Origin: Mediterraneibacter gnavus ATCC 29149
GTDB taxonomy: Bacteria > Bacillota > Clostridia > Lachnospirales > Lachnospiraceae
DNA: 64,000 bases
NCBI RefSeq assembly: GCF_008121495.1
Contig: NZ_CP043051.1
Span: 2,375,001-2,439,000 of the forward strand
Direction: 5' to 3'
A model generated the notes under the pieces. It saw only the letters and a list, made by a program, of their open reading frames with translations. It was not told the DNA's origin and searched no databases. How positions within the stretch are numbered: position 1 is the stretch's first letter; every line of letters begins with the position of its first letter. Shown here in pieces: positions 35,431 through 44,255 of the stretch. A program made the position numbers and the translations under genes.

Positions 35431-36648
35431 ATGGTAAATATAGCAGTTATGGGATATGGCACGGTGGGATCCGGAGTCATTGAAGTATTACAGACCAATA
35501 AGGAACGAATCGACCAGAGAGCCGGGGATGAGATCCATGTAAAATACATTCTGGATCTGAGAGATTTCCCGGGAGATCCGATTCAGGAAAAAATCGTACA
35601 TGATTTTCAGGTGATCGCAGAAGATCCTTCCATTCAGATCGTAGTAGAGGTAATGGGCGGGATTGAACCCGCATATACTTTTGTGAAGAAGTGCCTGATG
35701 GCCGGAAAAAGCGTGGTGACCTCAAACAAAGCGCTGGTGGCAAAGCACGGTGCAGAGCTGCTTTCCATTGCAAGGGAGAAAAATATCAATTTTCTGTTTG
35801 AGGCCAGTGTCGGAGGCGGAATTCCGATCATCCGTCCGTTAAATTCTTCAATGACAGCAGATGAGATTGAAGAAATCACAGGGATTTTAAACGGAACGAC
35901 CAATTATATGCTCAGTAAGATGTTTTATGAAGGAGCAGATTATGAGGAAGTTTTAAAAGAGGCGCAGGAAAAAGGGTATGCGGAACGAAATCCGGAAGCG
36001 GACGTGGAAGGATATGATGCATGCCGGAAGATTGCGATTCTTTCATCTTTGATTTCCGGACAGCAGGTGGATTTTGAAGATATTTATACAGAGGGGATCA
36101 CGCAGATTACAAAAGAAGATATGATGTATGCAAAGGCAATGGGAATGACGATCAAGCTTCTTGCATGCAGCAGAAGGGATGAAGATCATATCCATGCCAT
36201 CGTTGCTCCGTATCTGCTGAGCTCTTCGCATCCATTGTATAGCGTAAATGATGTCTTTAATGCGATTTTTGTACATGGCAATGTACTCGGAGATGCAATG
36301 TTTTACGGAAGCGGTGCAGGAAAGCTTCCGACAGCGAGTGCGGTTGTTTCTGATATTGTAGATGAAGTAAAGCATTTGAACCGGAATATTATGACGATGT
36401 GGGATCAGGATAAAGTGGAACTGCTTCCGATCTCGGATACGAGCAAGCGTTTCTTTGTGCGGATCAAGGGAGAACCACAGGCAATGAAAGCACATCTGGA
36501 AAGTAAATTCGGACCGATTGAGATTGTACAGGTGGAACCGTTGGAGGGAGAATTCGGATTTCTGACAGAAATTATGACAGAAGGACATTTTGAACAGTGC
36601 CAGAAAGAATTTCCGTCCATTCTCCACCGGATTAGAGTAGAAGGGTGA
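35431..36648 (+). CDS. hom: Homoserine dehydrogenase
   Basis: 405 residues. Rossmann motif VNIAVMGYGTVGSGVIE, catalytic domain blocks EASVGGGIPIIRPLNSSM, GILNGTTNYMLSKM and EADVEGYDACRKIAIL, and a C-terminal ACT-like region ending QCQKEFPSILHRIRVEG. It reduces aspartate semialdehyde to homoserine for threonine and methionine. GGAAGG precedes the ATG. It is followed immediately by an apgM-family gene and aspartokinase, forming an aspartate-family operon. Confidence 0.95.
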   Translation: MVNIAVMGYGTVGSGVIEVLQTNKERIDQRAGDEIHVKYILDLRDFPGDPIQEKIVHDFQVIAEDPSIQIVVEVMGGIEPAYTFVKKCLMAGKSVVTSNKALVAKHGAELLSIAREKNINFLFEASVGGGIPIIRPLNSSMTADEIEEITGILNGTTNYMLSKMFYEGADYEEVLKEAQEKGYAERNPEADVEGYDACRKIAILSSLISGQQVDFEDIYTEGITQITKEDMMYAKAMGMTIKLLACSRRDEDHIHAIVAPYLLSSSHPLYSVNDVFNAIFVHGNVLGDAMFYGSGAGKLPTASAVVSDIVDEVKHLNRNIMTMWDQDKVELLPISDTSKRFFVRIKGEPQAMKAHLESKFGPIEIVQVEPLEGEFGFLTEIMTEGHFEQCQKEFPSILHRIRVEG

Positions 36649-36656
36649 GGATGCGT

Positions 36657-37871
36657 ATGAAATATGTTGTTGTTTTATGTGACGGGATGGCAGATGAACC
36701 ATTGGAAGAACTGGGCGGTATGACACCTCTGGAGAAGGCGCATACTCCAAATCTGGACCGCATGGCGCAGATTTCAGAGATTGGCATGGTGCAGACTGTT
36801 CCCGACGGGATGGCTCCGGGAAGTGATACGGCGAATCTTTCTGTGATCGGATATGATCCAAAGGAATATTATACCGGACGCTCCCCTTTGGAGGCGTTGA
36901 GTATCGGGGTGGATATGGCGCCAACCGATGTATCTTTTCGCTGTAATCTGGTGACCTTGTCCGAGGAAGAAGAGCGGTATGAGGATAAACGGATTCTGGA
37001 TCACAGTTCCAGCGAGATCAGCACTGAGGATGCGGCTGTTCTGATGGAGACCCTGATGCAGGAAATGCGAAGAGGTGGGTATGAGTTTTATACAGGCACG
37101 AGTTACAGGCATTTGCTGATCCATAAATTCGGAAGTGTAGTCGAATTGACAGCGCCTCATGATATCCTGACAAAGCGGATTGGGGAGTATCTCCCTCAGG
37201 ATGCGGTACTTCGGGAAATGATGGAGACCAGCTACCGGATCTTAAGCAATCATCCGCTGAATCTGGAGCGAAAGGCAAAAGGACTCAACCCTGCCAATTC
37301 CGTATGGTTCTGGGGGGCAGGTACCAGGCCGATGCTGACCTCTTTCGAGGAAAAATATCATAAAAAAGGAGCCATGATCTCAGCAGTGGATCTGTTGAAG
37401 GGGATTGCTGTAGGAGCAGGGCTTGACAATATTATCGTAGAAGGTGCAAACGGAGGACTTCATACGAACTATACAGGAAAAGCGGAGGCAGCAGTGGACG
37501 CGCTGGCGGCGCAGGATTATGATTTTGTATATGTACACATTGAAGCACCGGATGAGATGGGACATCAGGGAAGTATTCCGGATAAGATTAAGGCGATTGA
37601 AAATATCGATCAGAAGATCATCGGACCGATCGTTGGGGAACTGGAAGATCTTTGCATGGATTTCAGGATGTTAGTCCTTCCGGATCATCCGACGCCGATC
37701 TGTGTCCGCACACATACCGGTAATCCGGTTCCGTATCTTTTATATGATTCCAGAAAGAAAGCAGAAGGAATGCCGGAGTATTCAGAAAGACTGGGCAATA
37801 AGAGCCCATTGTTCGAGAAAGAAGGACACAGGCTGCTTTCCCGTCTTTTTGAGATGGACAATGAACGGTAA
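36657..37871 (+). CDS. ApgM-family phosphotransferase, probable homoserine kinase
   Basis: 404 residues, alkaline-phosphatase superfamily. N-terminal MKYVVVLCDGMADEPLEELG carries the metal-binding Asp, and GSDTANLSVIGYDP the nucleophile Ser region. C-terminal HIEAPDEMGHQG and PDHPTPICVRTHTG hold further metal ligands. Annotated often as cofactor-independent phosphoglycerate mutase. A subfamily located beside threonine genes has been proposed to be an alternative homoserine kinase. Its place between hom and aspartokinase supports that. The start at 36657 has GGTGAGG eight bases upstream, overlapping the hom stop. Confidence 0.82.
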   Translation: MKYVVVLCDGMADEPLEELGGMTPLEKAHTPNLDRMAQISEIGMVQTVPDGMAPGSDTANLSVIGYDPKEYYTGRSPLEALSIGVDMAPTDVSFRCNLVTLSEEEERYEDKRILDHSSSEISTEDAAVLMETLMQEMRRGGYEFYTGTSYRHLLIHKFGSVVELTAPHDILTKRIGEYLPQDAVLREMMETSYRILSNHPLNLERKAKGLNPANSVWFWGAGTRPMLTSFEEKYHKKGAMISAVDLLKGIAVGAGLDNIIVEGANGGLHTNYTGKAEAAVDALAAQDYDFVYVHIEAPDEMGHQGSIPDKIKAIENIDQKIIGPIVGELEDLCMDFRMLVLPDHPTPICVRTHTGNPVPYLLYDSRKKAEGMPEYSERLGNKSPLFEKEGHRLLSRLFEMDNER

Positions 37872-37888
37872 ACAGAGAGGAAGAAAAA

Positions 37889-39097
37889 ATGCTGATAGTA
37901 AAGAAGTTTGGCGGCAGTTCGGTCGCAGATAAAGAGTGTATTTTTCGTGTGGCAGAGCGCTGCGCGGAAGATTATAAAAACGGACACGATGTGATCGTGG
38001 TCCTTTCAGCGATGGGAGACACAACAGATGATCTGATCGCAAAAGCAAAAGAGATTAATCTGAATCCATCCAAGAGAGAGATGGATATGTTGTTGACAAC
38101 AGGGGAACAGATTTCTGTGTCACTGATGGCGATGGCATTTCATAAGCTGGGAATCCCGGCAGTATCGCTGAATGCATTCCAGGTAAAGATGCACAGCACA
38201 TCCACCTATGGAAATGCAAGATTCAAGAAGGTAGAATCTGAGAGAATCCTCCACGAACTGGGATACCGGAAGATCGTGATCGTCACTGGATTCCAGGGAG
38301 TGAACAAATATGAGGATTATGCGACAATGGGACGGGGCGGTTCAGATACCACGGCAGTTGCAATCGCAGCGGCTCTGGGCGCAGATGCGTGCGAGATTTA
38401 TACGGATGTAGACGGTGTGTATACCGCAGATCCACGAATTGTTCCTTCTGCGAGAAAATTAAAAGAAATCAGTTATGATGAGATGCAGGAGCTGGCATCC
38501 ATGGGGGCGAATGTCCTGCATAACCGTTCTGTGGAAATGGCGAAAAAATATGGAGTACAGCTGGTTGTACGTTCCAGCATGAACAGAGAAGAAGGTACGG
38601 TGGTCAAGGAGGTAGTAAAAGTGGAAAAATTGTTAATCAGCGGAGTTGCATCTGATAAAAATACAGCGAGAATTTCTGTCATCGGAATCGAAGACAAACC
38701 GGGAACAGCGTTCAAGATCTTCAATACACTTGCAAAGAAGAATATCAATGTGGACATCATTCTTCAGTCTGTAGGAAGAGACGGTACAAAAGATATTTCC
38801 TTTACAGTGGCAGAGGATGATCTTCAGGATACACTGGCGATCCTGGAAGAAAATAAAGAAGCGCTGACGATCCAGGAAATCAATTCTCAGGAGAGTGTAG
38901 CGAAGATCTCGATTGTCGGAGCAGGAATGATGAGTAATCCGGGTGTTGCTGCCAAGATGTTCGAGGCACTGACAAATGCCAGAGTCAACATCCATATGAT
39001 TTCAACATCAGAAGTAAGAATCACGGTTCTGATCAATGAAAGCGATGTAGAACGTGCGATCAATGCAGTTCACGAGAGATTTGGACTGGGAGAATAA
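37889..39097 (+). CDS. lysC: Aspartokinase
   Basis: 402 residues. The N-terminal kinase domain starts LIVKKFGGSSVADKE and includes GRGGSDTTAVAIAAALGAD and TDVDGVYTADPRIV. Two C-terminal ACT domains (GVASDKNTARISVIGIEDKP; SIVGAGMMSNPGVAAKMFEA) indicate feedback control by lysine and/or threonine. It phosphorylates aspartate, the first step of the aspartate family. It lies 17 bases after the probable homoserine kinase gene and ends in a terminator. Confidence 0.95.
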   Translation: MLIVKKFGGSSVADKECIFRVAERCAEDYKNGHDVIVVLSAMGDTTDDLIAKAKEINLNPSKREMDMLLTTGEQISVSLMAMAFHKLGIPAVSLNAFQVKMHSTSTYGNARFKKVESERILHELGYRKIVIVTGFQGVNKYEDYATMGRGGSDTTAVAIAAALGADACEIYTDVDGVYTADPRIVPSARKLKEISYDEMQELASMGANVLHNRSVEMAKKYGVQLVVRSSMNREEGTVVKEVVKVEKLLISGVASDKNTARISVIGIEDKPGTAFKIFNTLAKKNINVDIILQSVGRDGTKDISFTVAEDDLQDTLAILEENKEALTIQEINSQESVAKISIVGAGMMSNPGVAAKMFEALTNARVNIHMISTSEVRITVLINESDVERAINAVHERFGLGE

Positions 39098-39100
39098 TAA

Positions 39101-39139
39101 AAAAAGGAAATCCGACTGGAGCTGGCGGATTTCCTTTTT
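39101..39139. terminator. Terminator after aspartokinase
   Basis: AAAAAGGAAATCCG (39101-39114) pairs with CGGATTTCCTTTTT (39126-39139), usable in both directions by the convergent regulator gene. Confidence 0.9.
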
Positions 39140-39144
39140 CTTTA

Positions 39145-39513
39145 TTACAATAGTTTTTTCAATAGTAATTTATCTTCCGGATTCATGGCCCGGTATCCCT
39201 TGATCAGTTCGACTTCTTCCCGCGTAAGATAGAGTGTATCGGCAGTGTCGATCTCCATGGCATACGTAAAGGGACCTTTCTGTTCGAGGATCAGTCCGTC
39301 TTTTGTACAGGGATGATTGACCAGCTGGTCGAGAGATACTCCATAGATATCAGCCAGACGCATCAGAGAATCCAGATCCGGTGTCCGTTTACTGGTTTCG
39401 TAGTTGGAATAAGCCTGTCTGGAAATATTGAGCAAGTCACTGATCTCTTGCTGAGTGTAGTGATGTGCTTTACGAAGACGGTATAAATTTTCAACAAGCT
39501 GAATATTAGACAT
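39145..39513 (-). CDS. XRE-family helix-turn-helix regulator
   Basis: 122 residues. The first about 60 residues form a Cro/CI-type HTH (LRKAHHYTQQEISDLLNISRQAYSNYE, SLMRLADIYGVSLDQLV). The remainder is a short helical tail ending NPEDKLLLKKLL. GGAGG precedes the ATG. No phage or toxin gene is adjacent, so the target is unknown; autoregulation is possible. Confidence 0.85.
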   Translation of the reverse strand: MSNIQLVENLYRLRKAHHYTQQEISDLLNISRQAYSNYETSKRTPDLDSLMRLADIYGVSLDQLVNHPCTKDGLILEQKGPFTYAMEIDTADTLYLTREEVELIKGYRAMNPEDKLLLKKLL

Positions 39514-39634
39514 TGCTGTACCTCCATTTACAGGGAATTGTTAAAAGCTTAGTAAATTATAACAATTTTCCCTATAAATAGATATCTATGCGACAAAACG
39601 TAGCGAAAGAACAAAAAGCCACAAAAAGTTGATA

Positions 39635-40078
39635 TCAGAGTTTGCTGAGTGTACTGTTATGATAGGAAGAAGAAAAGGTAACGTCTTCGCCGAACCATTT
39701 GGGTGGAGTAAAGTGATTGGCAGTCTCTTTATCAGGAAATTCTACTTCCGCAAGCATCAGAGGCGCAAGGTCTCCGGAAAAAATATCAAGCTCAATAAAG
39801 AGGGAATCCTTAAGAGGGATCACATATCTTTTTTTCGTGATGAGCCGTCCGTCGATTTTTTCTTTTAAATGTTCATAGGATTCTTTTGTCAGCGGAAGAT
39901 TGTATTCTTCCCGGATCATCATTCCTTTGGATTTGTAAGTCAGAATGTAGTCATTGTTGTCCCGGCGGATACGTACCACAGGTGCAGTGGAGAGATATCC
40001 CTGTTCGATCTTGCGGCATGGATATGATGAAAGAGCAAAGGGGACAGATGAAATCAGATATTTGCGCTCGATTTCCAT
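39635..40078 (-). CDS. CYTH-domain protein (triphosphatase/adenylate cyclase-like fold)
   Basis: 147 residues with the family-defining EIERKYL at the N-terminus. Alternating charged residues of the triphosphate tunnel follow (VVRIRRDNNDYILTYKSKG, REEYNLPL, KKRYVIPL, IELDIFSG, LAEVEFP). Bacterial members hydrolyse inorganic triphosphate or related substrates; the substrate here is not known. AAAGGAG precedes the ATG. Confidence 0.88.
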   Translation of the reverse strand: MEIERKYLISSVPFALSSYPCRKIEQGYLSTAPVVRIRRDNNDYILTYKSKGMMIREEYNLPLTKESYEHLKEKIDGRLITKKRYVIPLKDSLFIELDIFSGDLAPLMLAEVEFPDKETANHFTPPKWFGEDVTFSSSYHNSTLSKL

Positions 40079-40255
40079 GAAAAACTCCTTTCTTTGAAAA
40101 CATCGTTTGTTGTTTGATATCCGGTATCATCATAATATGAAAAACGGAAAATGTAAACGGGGAGGCATTGCATTTTTAACAGGGATTTGCTACACTTTTT
40201 ACCATATGAAAGAAATGAAAATCAGGTTCAGATTTTAAGTCAGGAGGAAATGATC

Positions 40256-40804
40256 ATGAAACAGATTGCGGTATTTCTCGCAGAAGGATTTGAAGAAATC
40301 GAAGGACTTACGGTTACGGATCTGCTGCGCAGGGCAGGTGTTACTGTGACGAACGTATCGGTCACAGGAGAAAAGACAGTACATGGCTCACACGGAATCG
40401 GTGTCGAGGCAGACGCCCTGTTTGAGGAGATGGAGTTTGAGGGAATGGATATGCTCGTACTGCCGGGTGGGATGCCGGGGACAAAGCATTTGAAAGAACA
40501 CAGAGATTTGTGTGCGCTGCTCAAAGAATTTTATGCAAAAGAGCGTTATCTGGCAGCAATCTGTGCAGCGCCTACTGTATTTGGAGAACTGGGATTTCTG
40601 GAAGGAAGAAAAGCATGCTGTTATCCGGGCATGGAGTCAGGACTTTCTCACGCAGAGACAAATGAAGAGCCGGTAAATGTAGACGGGCATATGATCACAA
40701 GCCGGGGACTGGGAACCGCGATTCCATTCGCATTGAAGCTGATCGAGCTCCTGTGCGGAAAGGAAAAGGCAGAAGAAATCGGGCATGGAGTAGTTTATTA
40801 TTAA
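40256..40804 (+). CDS. DJ-1/PfpI family protein
   Basis: 182 residues. KQIAVFLAEGFEEIEGLTVT at the N-terminus holds the conserved Glu. The nucleophile-elbow cysteine lies in YLAAICAAPTVFGE (about residue 103). DGHMITSRGLGTAIPFALKLIE is near the C-terminus. It resembles the YajL/ThiJ branch, proposed chaperone or deglycase activity. AGGAGG precedes the ATG at 40256; upstream in-frame ATGs lack a ribosome site. Single gene before the tig-clp cluster. Confidence 0.9.
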   Translation: MKQIAVFLAEGFEEIEGLTVTDLLRRAGVTVTNVSVTGEKTVHGSHGIGVEADALFEEMEFEGMDMLVLPGGMPGTKHLKEHRDLCALLKEFYAKERYLAAICAAPTVFGELGFLEGRKACCYPGMESGLSHAETNEEPVNVDGHMITSRGLGTAIPFALKLIELLCGKEKAEEIGHGVVYY

Positions 40805-40904
40805 AAAGTACTGGAAATATTGAAGTGACTATGCTATACTAATTCAATGACTGCGAATATACAATTTGCGTTTGAATGGTACGAATCAAGGAGGAAATAG
40901 AAAG

Positions 40905-42191
40905 ATGAGTTTACAGGTAGAAAAGTTAGAGCATAATATGGCGAAGCTTACAGTAGAAGTAGCCGCAGAAGATGTAGAGAAAGCACTGCAGGCAGCTTAC
41001 TTAAAACAGCGCAAACAGATCAATATTCCGGGATTCCGTAAAGGGAAAGTTCCGCGTCAGATGATCGAAAAAATGTACGGACCGGAAGTATTCTATGATG
41101 AAGCAGCAAACAACATGATTCCGGACGCATATGCAAAAGCTTATGATGAAAGTGAACTGGACATCGTGTCTCAGCCGAAGATCGAGGTTGTACAGATGGA
41201 AAAAGGAAAACCGTTCATTTTCACAGCAGAAGTAGCTACAAAACCGGAAGTGACACTCGGAGATTACAAAGGACTGAAAGTAGATAAAGTATCTACAAGA
41301 GTGACACAGAAGGAAGTTGATGAAGAGATTGAAAAAGAGCGCGAGCGCAATGCAAGAACAATCGAAGTGACAGACCGCGCAGTTCAGGATAAAGATGAAG
41401 TAACATTAGATTTCGAAGGATTTGTAGACGGTGTTGCATTTGAAGGTGGAAAAGGAGAAGATTATCCGCTGACAATCGGTTCCGGATCATTCATTCCTGG
41501 ATTTGAAGAGCAGCTGATCGGAGCTGAGATCGACAAAGAAGTAGAAGTGAATGTGACATTCCCGAAAGAGTATCACTCTGAAGAGCTTGCAGGAAAAGAT
41601 GCTACATTTAAGTGTACAGTACACACAATCAAAGCAAAAGAACTTCCGGAGCTGGATGATGAATTTGCTTCTGAAGTTTCTGAATGTGAGACAATGGACG
41701 CATACAGAGCGGAAGTAAAGAAAAACATCAAAGAGCGCAAAGAGAGAACTGGAAAAGAAAAGAAAGAAAACCAGGCAGTAGATCAGGCAATCGAGAACGC
41801 ACAGATGGATATTCCGGAAGCAATGATCGAGTTCCAGGTAAGACAAATGGCAGATGATTTTGCACGCCGTATTCAGCAGCAGGGTCTGACTGTAGAACAG
41901 TACTTCCAGTTTACAGGAATGACAGCAGAGAAGATGCTGGAAGAGATGAGACCACAGGCTGAAAAGAGCATCAAGACAAGACTGGTTCTGGAAGCGATCG
42001 TAAAAGCTGAGAACATCGAAGTTTCTGATGAGCGTGTAGAAGAAGAACTCACAAAAATGGCGGAAGCATACCAGATGGAAGTTGAAAAACTCAAAGAGTT
42101 TATGGGAGAGAACGAGAAGAAACAGATCAAAGAGGATCTTGCAGTTCAGGAAGCAATCACTCTGCTTGTAAACGAATCTGTAGAGGGATAA
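40905..42191 (+). CDS. tig: Trigger factor
   Basis: 428 residues. The ribosome-binding N-terminal domain contains the signature PGFRKGKVPRQMIEKMYG. A FKBP-type PPIase domain lies around residues 150-245 (DEVTLDFEGFVDGVAFEGGK; GSGSFIPGFEEQLIG), and a helical C-terminal chaperone domain follows. It shields nascent chains at the ribosome exit. AGGAGG precedes the ATG; an extended -10 TGCTATACT lies near 40835. It starts the tig-clpP-clpX-lon-engB cluster. Confidence 0.96.
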   Translation: MSLQVEKLEHNMAKLTVEVAAEDVEKALQAAYLKQRKQINIPGFRKGKVPRQMIEKMYGPEVFYDEAANNMIPDAYAKAYDESELDIVSQPKIEVVQMEKGKPFIFTAEVATKPEVTLGDYKGLKVDKVSTRVTQKEVDEEIEKERERNARTIEVTDRAVQDKDEVTLDFEGFVDGVAFEGGKGEDYPLTIGSGSFIPGFEEQLIGAEIDKEVEVNVTFPKEYHSEELAGKDATFKCTVHTIKAKELPELDDEFASEVSECETMDAYRAEVKKNIKERKERTGKEKKENQAVDQAIENAQMDIPEAMIEFQVRQMADDFARRIQQQGLTVEQYFQFTGMTAEKMLEEMRPQAEKSIKTRLVLEAIVKAENIEVSDERVEEELTKMAEAYQMEVEKLKEFMGENEKKQIKEDLAVQEAITLLVNESVEG

Positions 42192-42284
42192 TCTGTTCTG
42201 GTACATAACAGTACCGTGAATCCGCAGTGAGAGGGGGCCGCAGGCAGCGGCAGATTAAGTCAGCATAATAAGGAGGAAAAGCAA

Positions 42285-42866
42285 ATGAGTTTAGTACCTT
42301 ATGTTATTGAACAGACAAGCCGTGGAGAGCGCTCTTACGACATTTATTCAAGACTGTTAAAAGAAAGAATCATTTTTCTGGGAGAAGAGGTCAATGATGT
42401 ATCTGCGAGTGTGATCGTAGCACAGCTTCTTTTCCTGGAAGCGGATGATCCGAATAAGGATATCCAGTTATATATCAACAGCCCGGGAGGTTCCGTGACA
42501 GCGGGACTGGCAATCTACGATACCATGCAGTACATCAAATGTGATGTTTCTACAGTCTGCATCGGTATGGCAGCAAGCATGGGGGCATTCCTTCTTTCCG
42601 GTGGAGCGAAGGGAAAACGTTTTGCGCTTCCAAACGCAGAGATTATGATTCATCAGCCATCCGGCGGAGCACAGGGACAGGCAACTGAGATTTCGATCGC
42701 AGCAGAGCACATCCTGAGAACCCGTCAGAAATTGAACGAGATTATGGCAGCAAACACAGGGCAGCCATTGGAGACGATCAAGGCTGATACAGAACGTGAT
42801 AACTTCATGTCTGCAGAAGAAGCAAAAGCTTATGGATTAATAGATGAGGTAATTGCCAAACATTAA
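42285..42866 (+). CDS. clpP: ATP-dependent Clp protease proteolytic subunit
   Basis: 193 residues. Catalytic Ser 98 in [10 protein letters not shown] and His 123 in [13 protein letters not shown]; the Asp follows near residue 172. N-terminal [20 protein letters not shown] matches the family. It forms the double-heptamer protease used with ClpX (next gene) and other Clp ATPases. AAGGAGG precedes the ATG. Confidence 0.97.
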   Translation: MSLVPYVIEQTSRGERSYDIYSRLLKERIIFLGEEVNDVSASVIVAQLLFLEADDPNKDIQLYINSPGGSVTAGLAIYDTMQYIKCDVSTVCIGMAASMGAFLLSGGAKGKRFALPNAEIMIHQPSGGAQGQATEISIAAEHILRTRQKLNEIMAANTGQPLETIKADTERDNFMSAEEAKAYGLIDEVIAKH

Positions 42867-42897
42867 TGTTGTGTCGGCAATATGAGGTGAGAGTGAT

Positions 42898-44172
42898 ATG
42901 GCAGGAAAAGCAAGTGATGATATAGTAAGATGCTCCTTCTGTAATAAGCCGCAGTCTCAGGTGAGAAAGCTGATCGCAGGGCCGAACGGCGCTTATATCT
43001 GTGATGAGTGTATCGAGGTCTGCTCGGAGATTATAGAAGAAGAGTTTGAATACGATGATGACAGAAGAGAATTTGATGATATCAATCTTTTGACACCAGA
43101 GGAGATCAAGGCATTCCTTGATGAATATGTAATCGGACAGGACGAGGCAAAGAAGGTTCTTTCTGTTGCTGTATACAATCATTACAAGCGGATCATGGCA
43201 GGTTCTGATCTGGGCGTGGATCTGCAGAAGAGTAATATTCTGATGCTTGGACCGACCGGATGCGGAAAGACTCTGCTTGCCCAGACCCTCGCAAAGATAC
43301 TGAATGTTCCGTTTGCCATCGCAGATGCGACAGCTCTGACAGAGGCCGGATATGTGGGGGAAGATGTAGAAAGCATCCTCCTGAAAGTGATTCAGGCAGC
43401 AGATGGCGATATTGAACGTGCAGAGCATGGTATTATTTATATTGATGAGATTGACAAGATCACAAGAAAGTCTGAGAATCCTTCCATTACCAGAGATGTA
43501 TCCGGAGAGGGAGTTCAACAGGCGCTTTTGAAGATCATTGAGGGAACCGTTGCATCTGTTCCGCCGCAGGGCGGAAGAAAGCATCCGCATCAGGAACTGA
43601 TCCAGATAGACACGACCAATATTTTGTTTATCTGCGGCGGTGCATTTGAAGGGATTGATAAGATCATTGAGACCAGACTGGATAAGAAGTCGATCGGCTT
43701 TAATGCAGAGATAGCTAAGAAGCATGAGGAGGATGTAGATGTACTGCTGCATCAGGTGCTTCCGCAGGATCTGGTGAAGTTTGGTCTGATTCCGGAGCTG
43801 GTAGGACGAGTTCCTGTTACAGTATCTCTGGATCTTCTGGATAAAGAGGCTTTGATCCGGATTCTGACAGAACCGAAGAGCTCTCTTGTGAAGCAGTATC
43901 AGAAGCTGATGGAACTGGACGGCGTAAAGCTGGAGTTTGATAAAGCAGCTCTGGATGCGATCGCAGAGACCTCTCTTGCAAGGAAAACGGGAGCCAGAGG
44001 ATTAAGAGCCATTATGGAAGATATTATGATGGATACAATGTTCCGTGTACCATCTGATGATACCATCAAAGGATGTATGATTACAAAAGATGTTGTGGAA
44101 GGAAAGGGTCAGCCATTGTATGAGTGCGATGGAGAAGAGCGAAAATCTTTTCTGACATCTGAAAGTGCATAG
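42898..44172 (+). CDS. clpX: Clp protease ATP-binding subunit ClpX
   Basis: 424 residues. N-terminal zinc-binding domain ([10 protein letters not shown] ... CDECIEVC), Walker [13 protein letters not shown], Walker [11 protein letters not shown], sensor and arginine-finger regions, and the IGF-type ClpP-docking loop (SIGFNAE). It unfolds substrates and feeds them to ClpP. It starts 31 bases after clpP with AGGTGAGAG upstream. Confidence 0.97.
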   Translation: MAGKASDDIVRCSFCNKPQSQVRKLIAGPNGAYICDECIEVCSEIIEEEFEYDDDRREFDDINLLTPEEIKAFLDEYVIGQDEAKKVLSVAVYNHYKRIMAGSDLGVDLQKSNILMLGPTGCGKTLLAQTLAKILNVPFAIADATALTEAGYVGEDVESILLKVIQAADGDIERAEHGIIYIDEIDKITRKSENPSITRDVSGEGVQQALLKIIEGTVASVPPQGGRKHPHQELIQIDTTNILFICGGAFEGIDKIIETRLDKKSIGFNAEIAKKHEEDVDVLLHQVLPQDLVKFGLIPELVGRVPVTVSLDLLDKEALIRILTEPKSSLVKQYQKLMELDGVKLEFDKAALDAIAETSLARKTGARGLRAIMEDIMMDTMFRVPSDDTIKGCMITKDVVEGKGQPLYECDGEERKSFLTSESA

Positions 44173-44255
44173 ATAACACAGGCGGGTGCATAGGGAGGAC
44201 CATGTACCCGCTTGTTTTGATTTTGGATAAAACAAAAAGCAGGAGGAAAATACAG

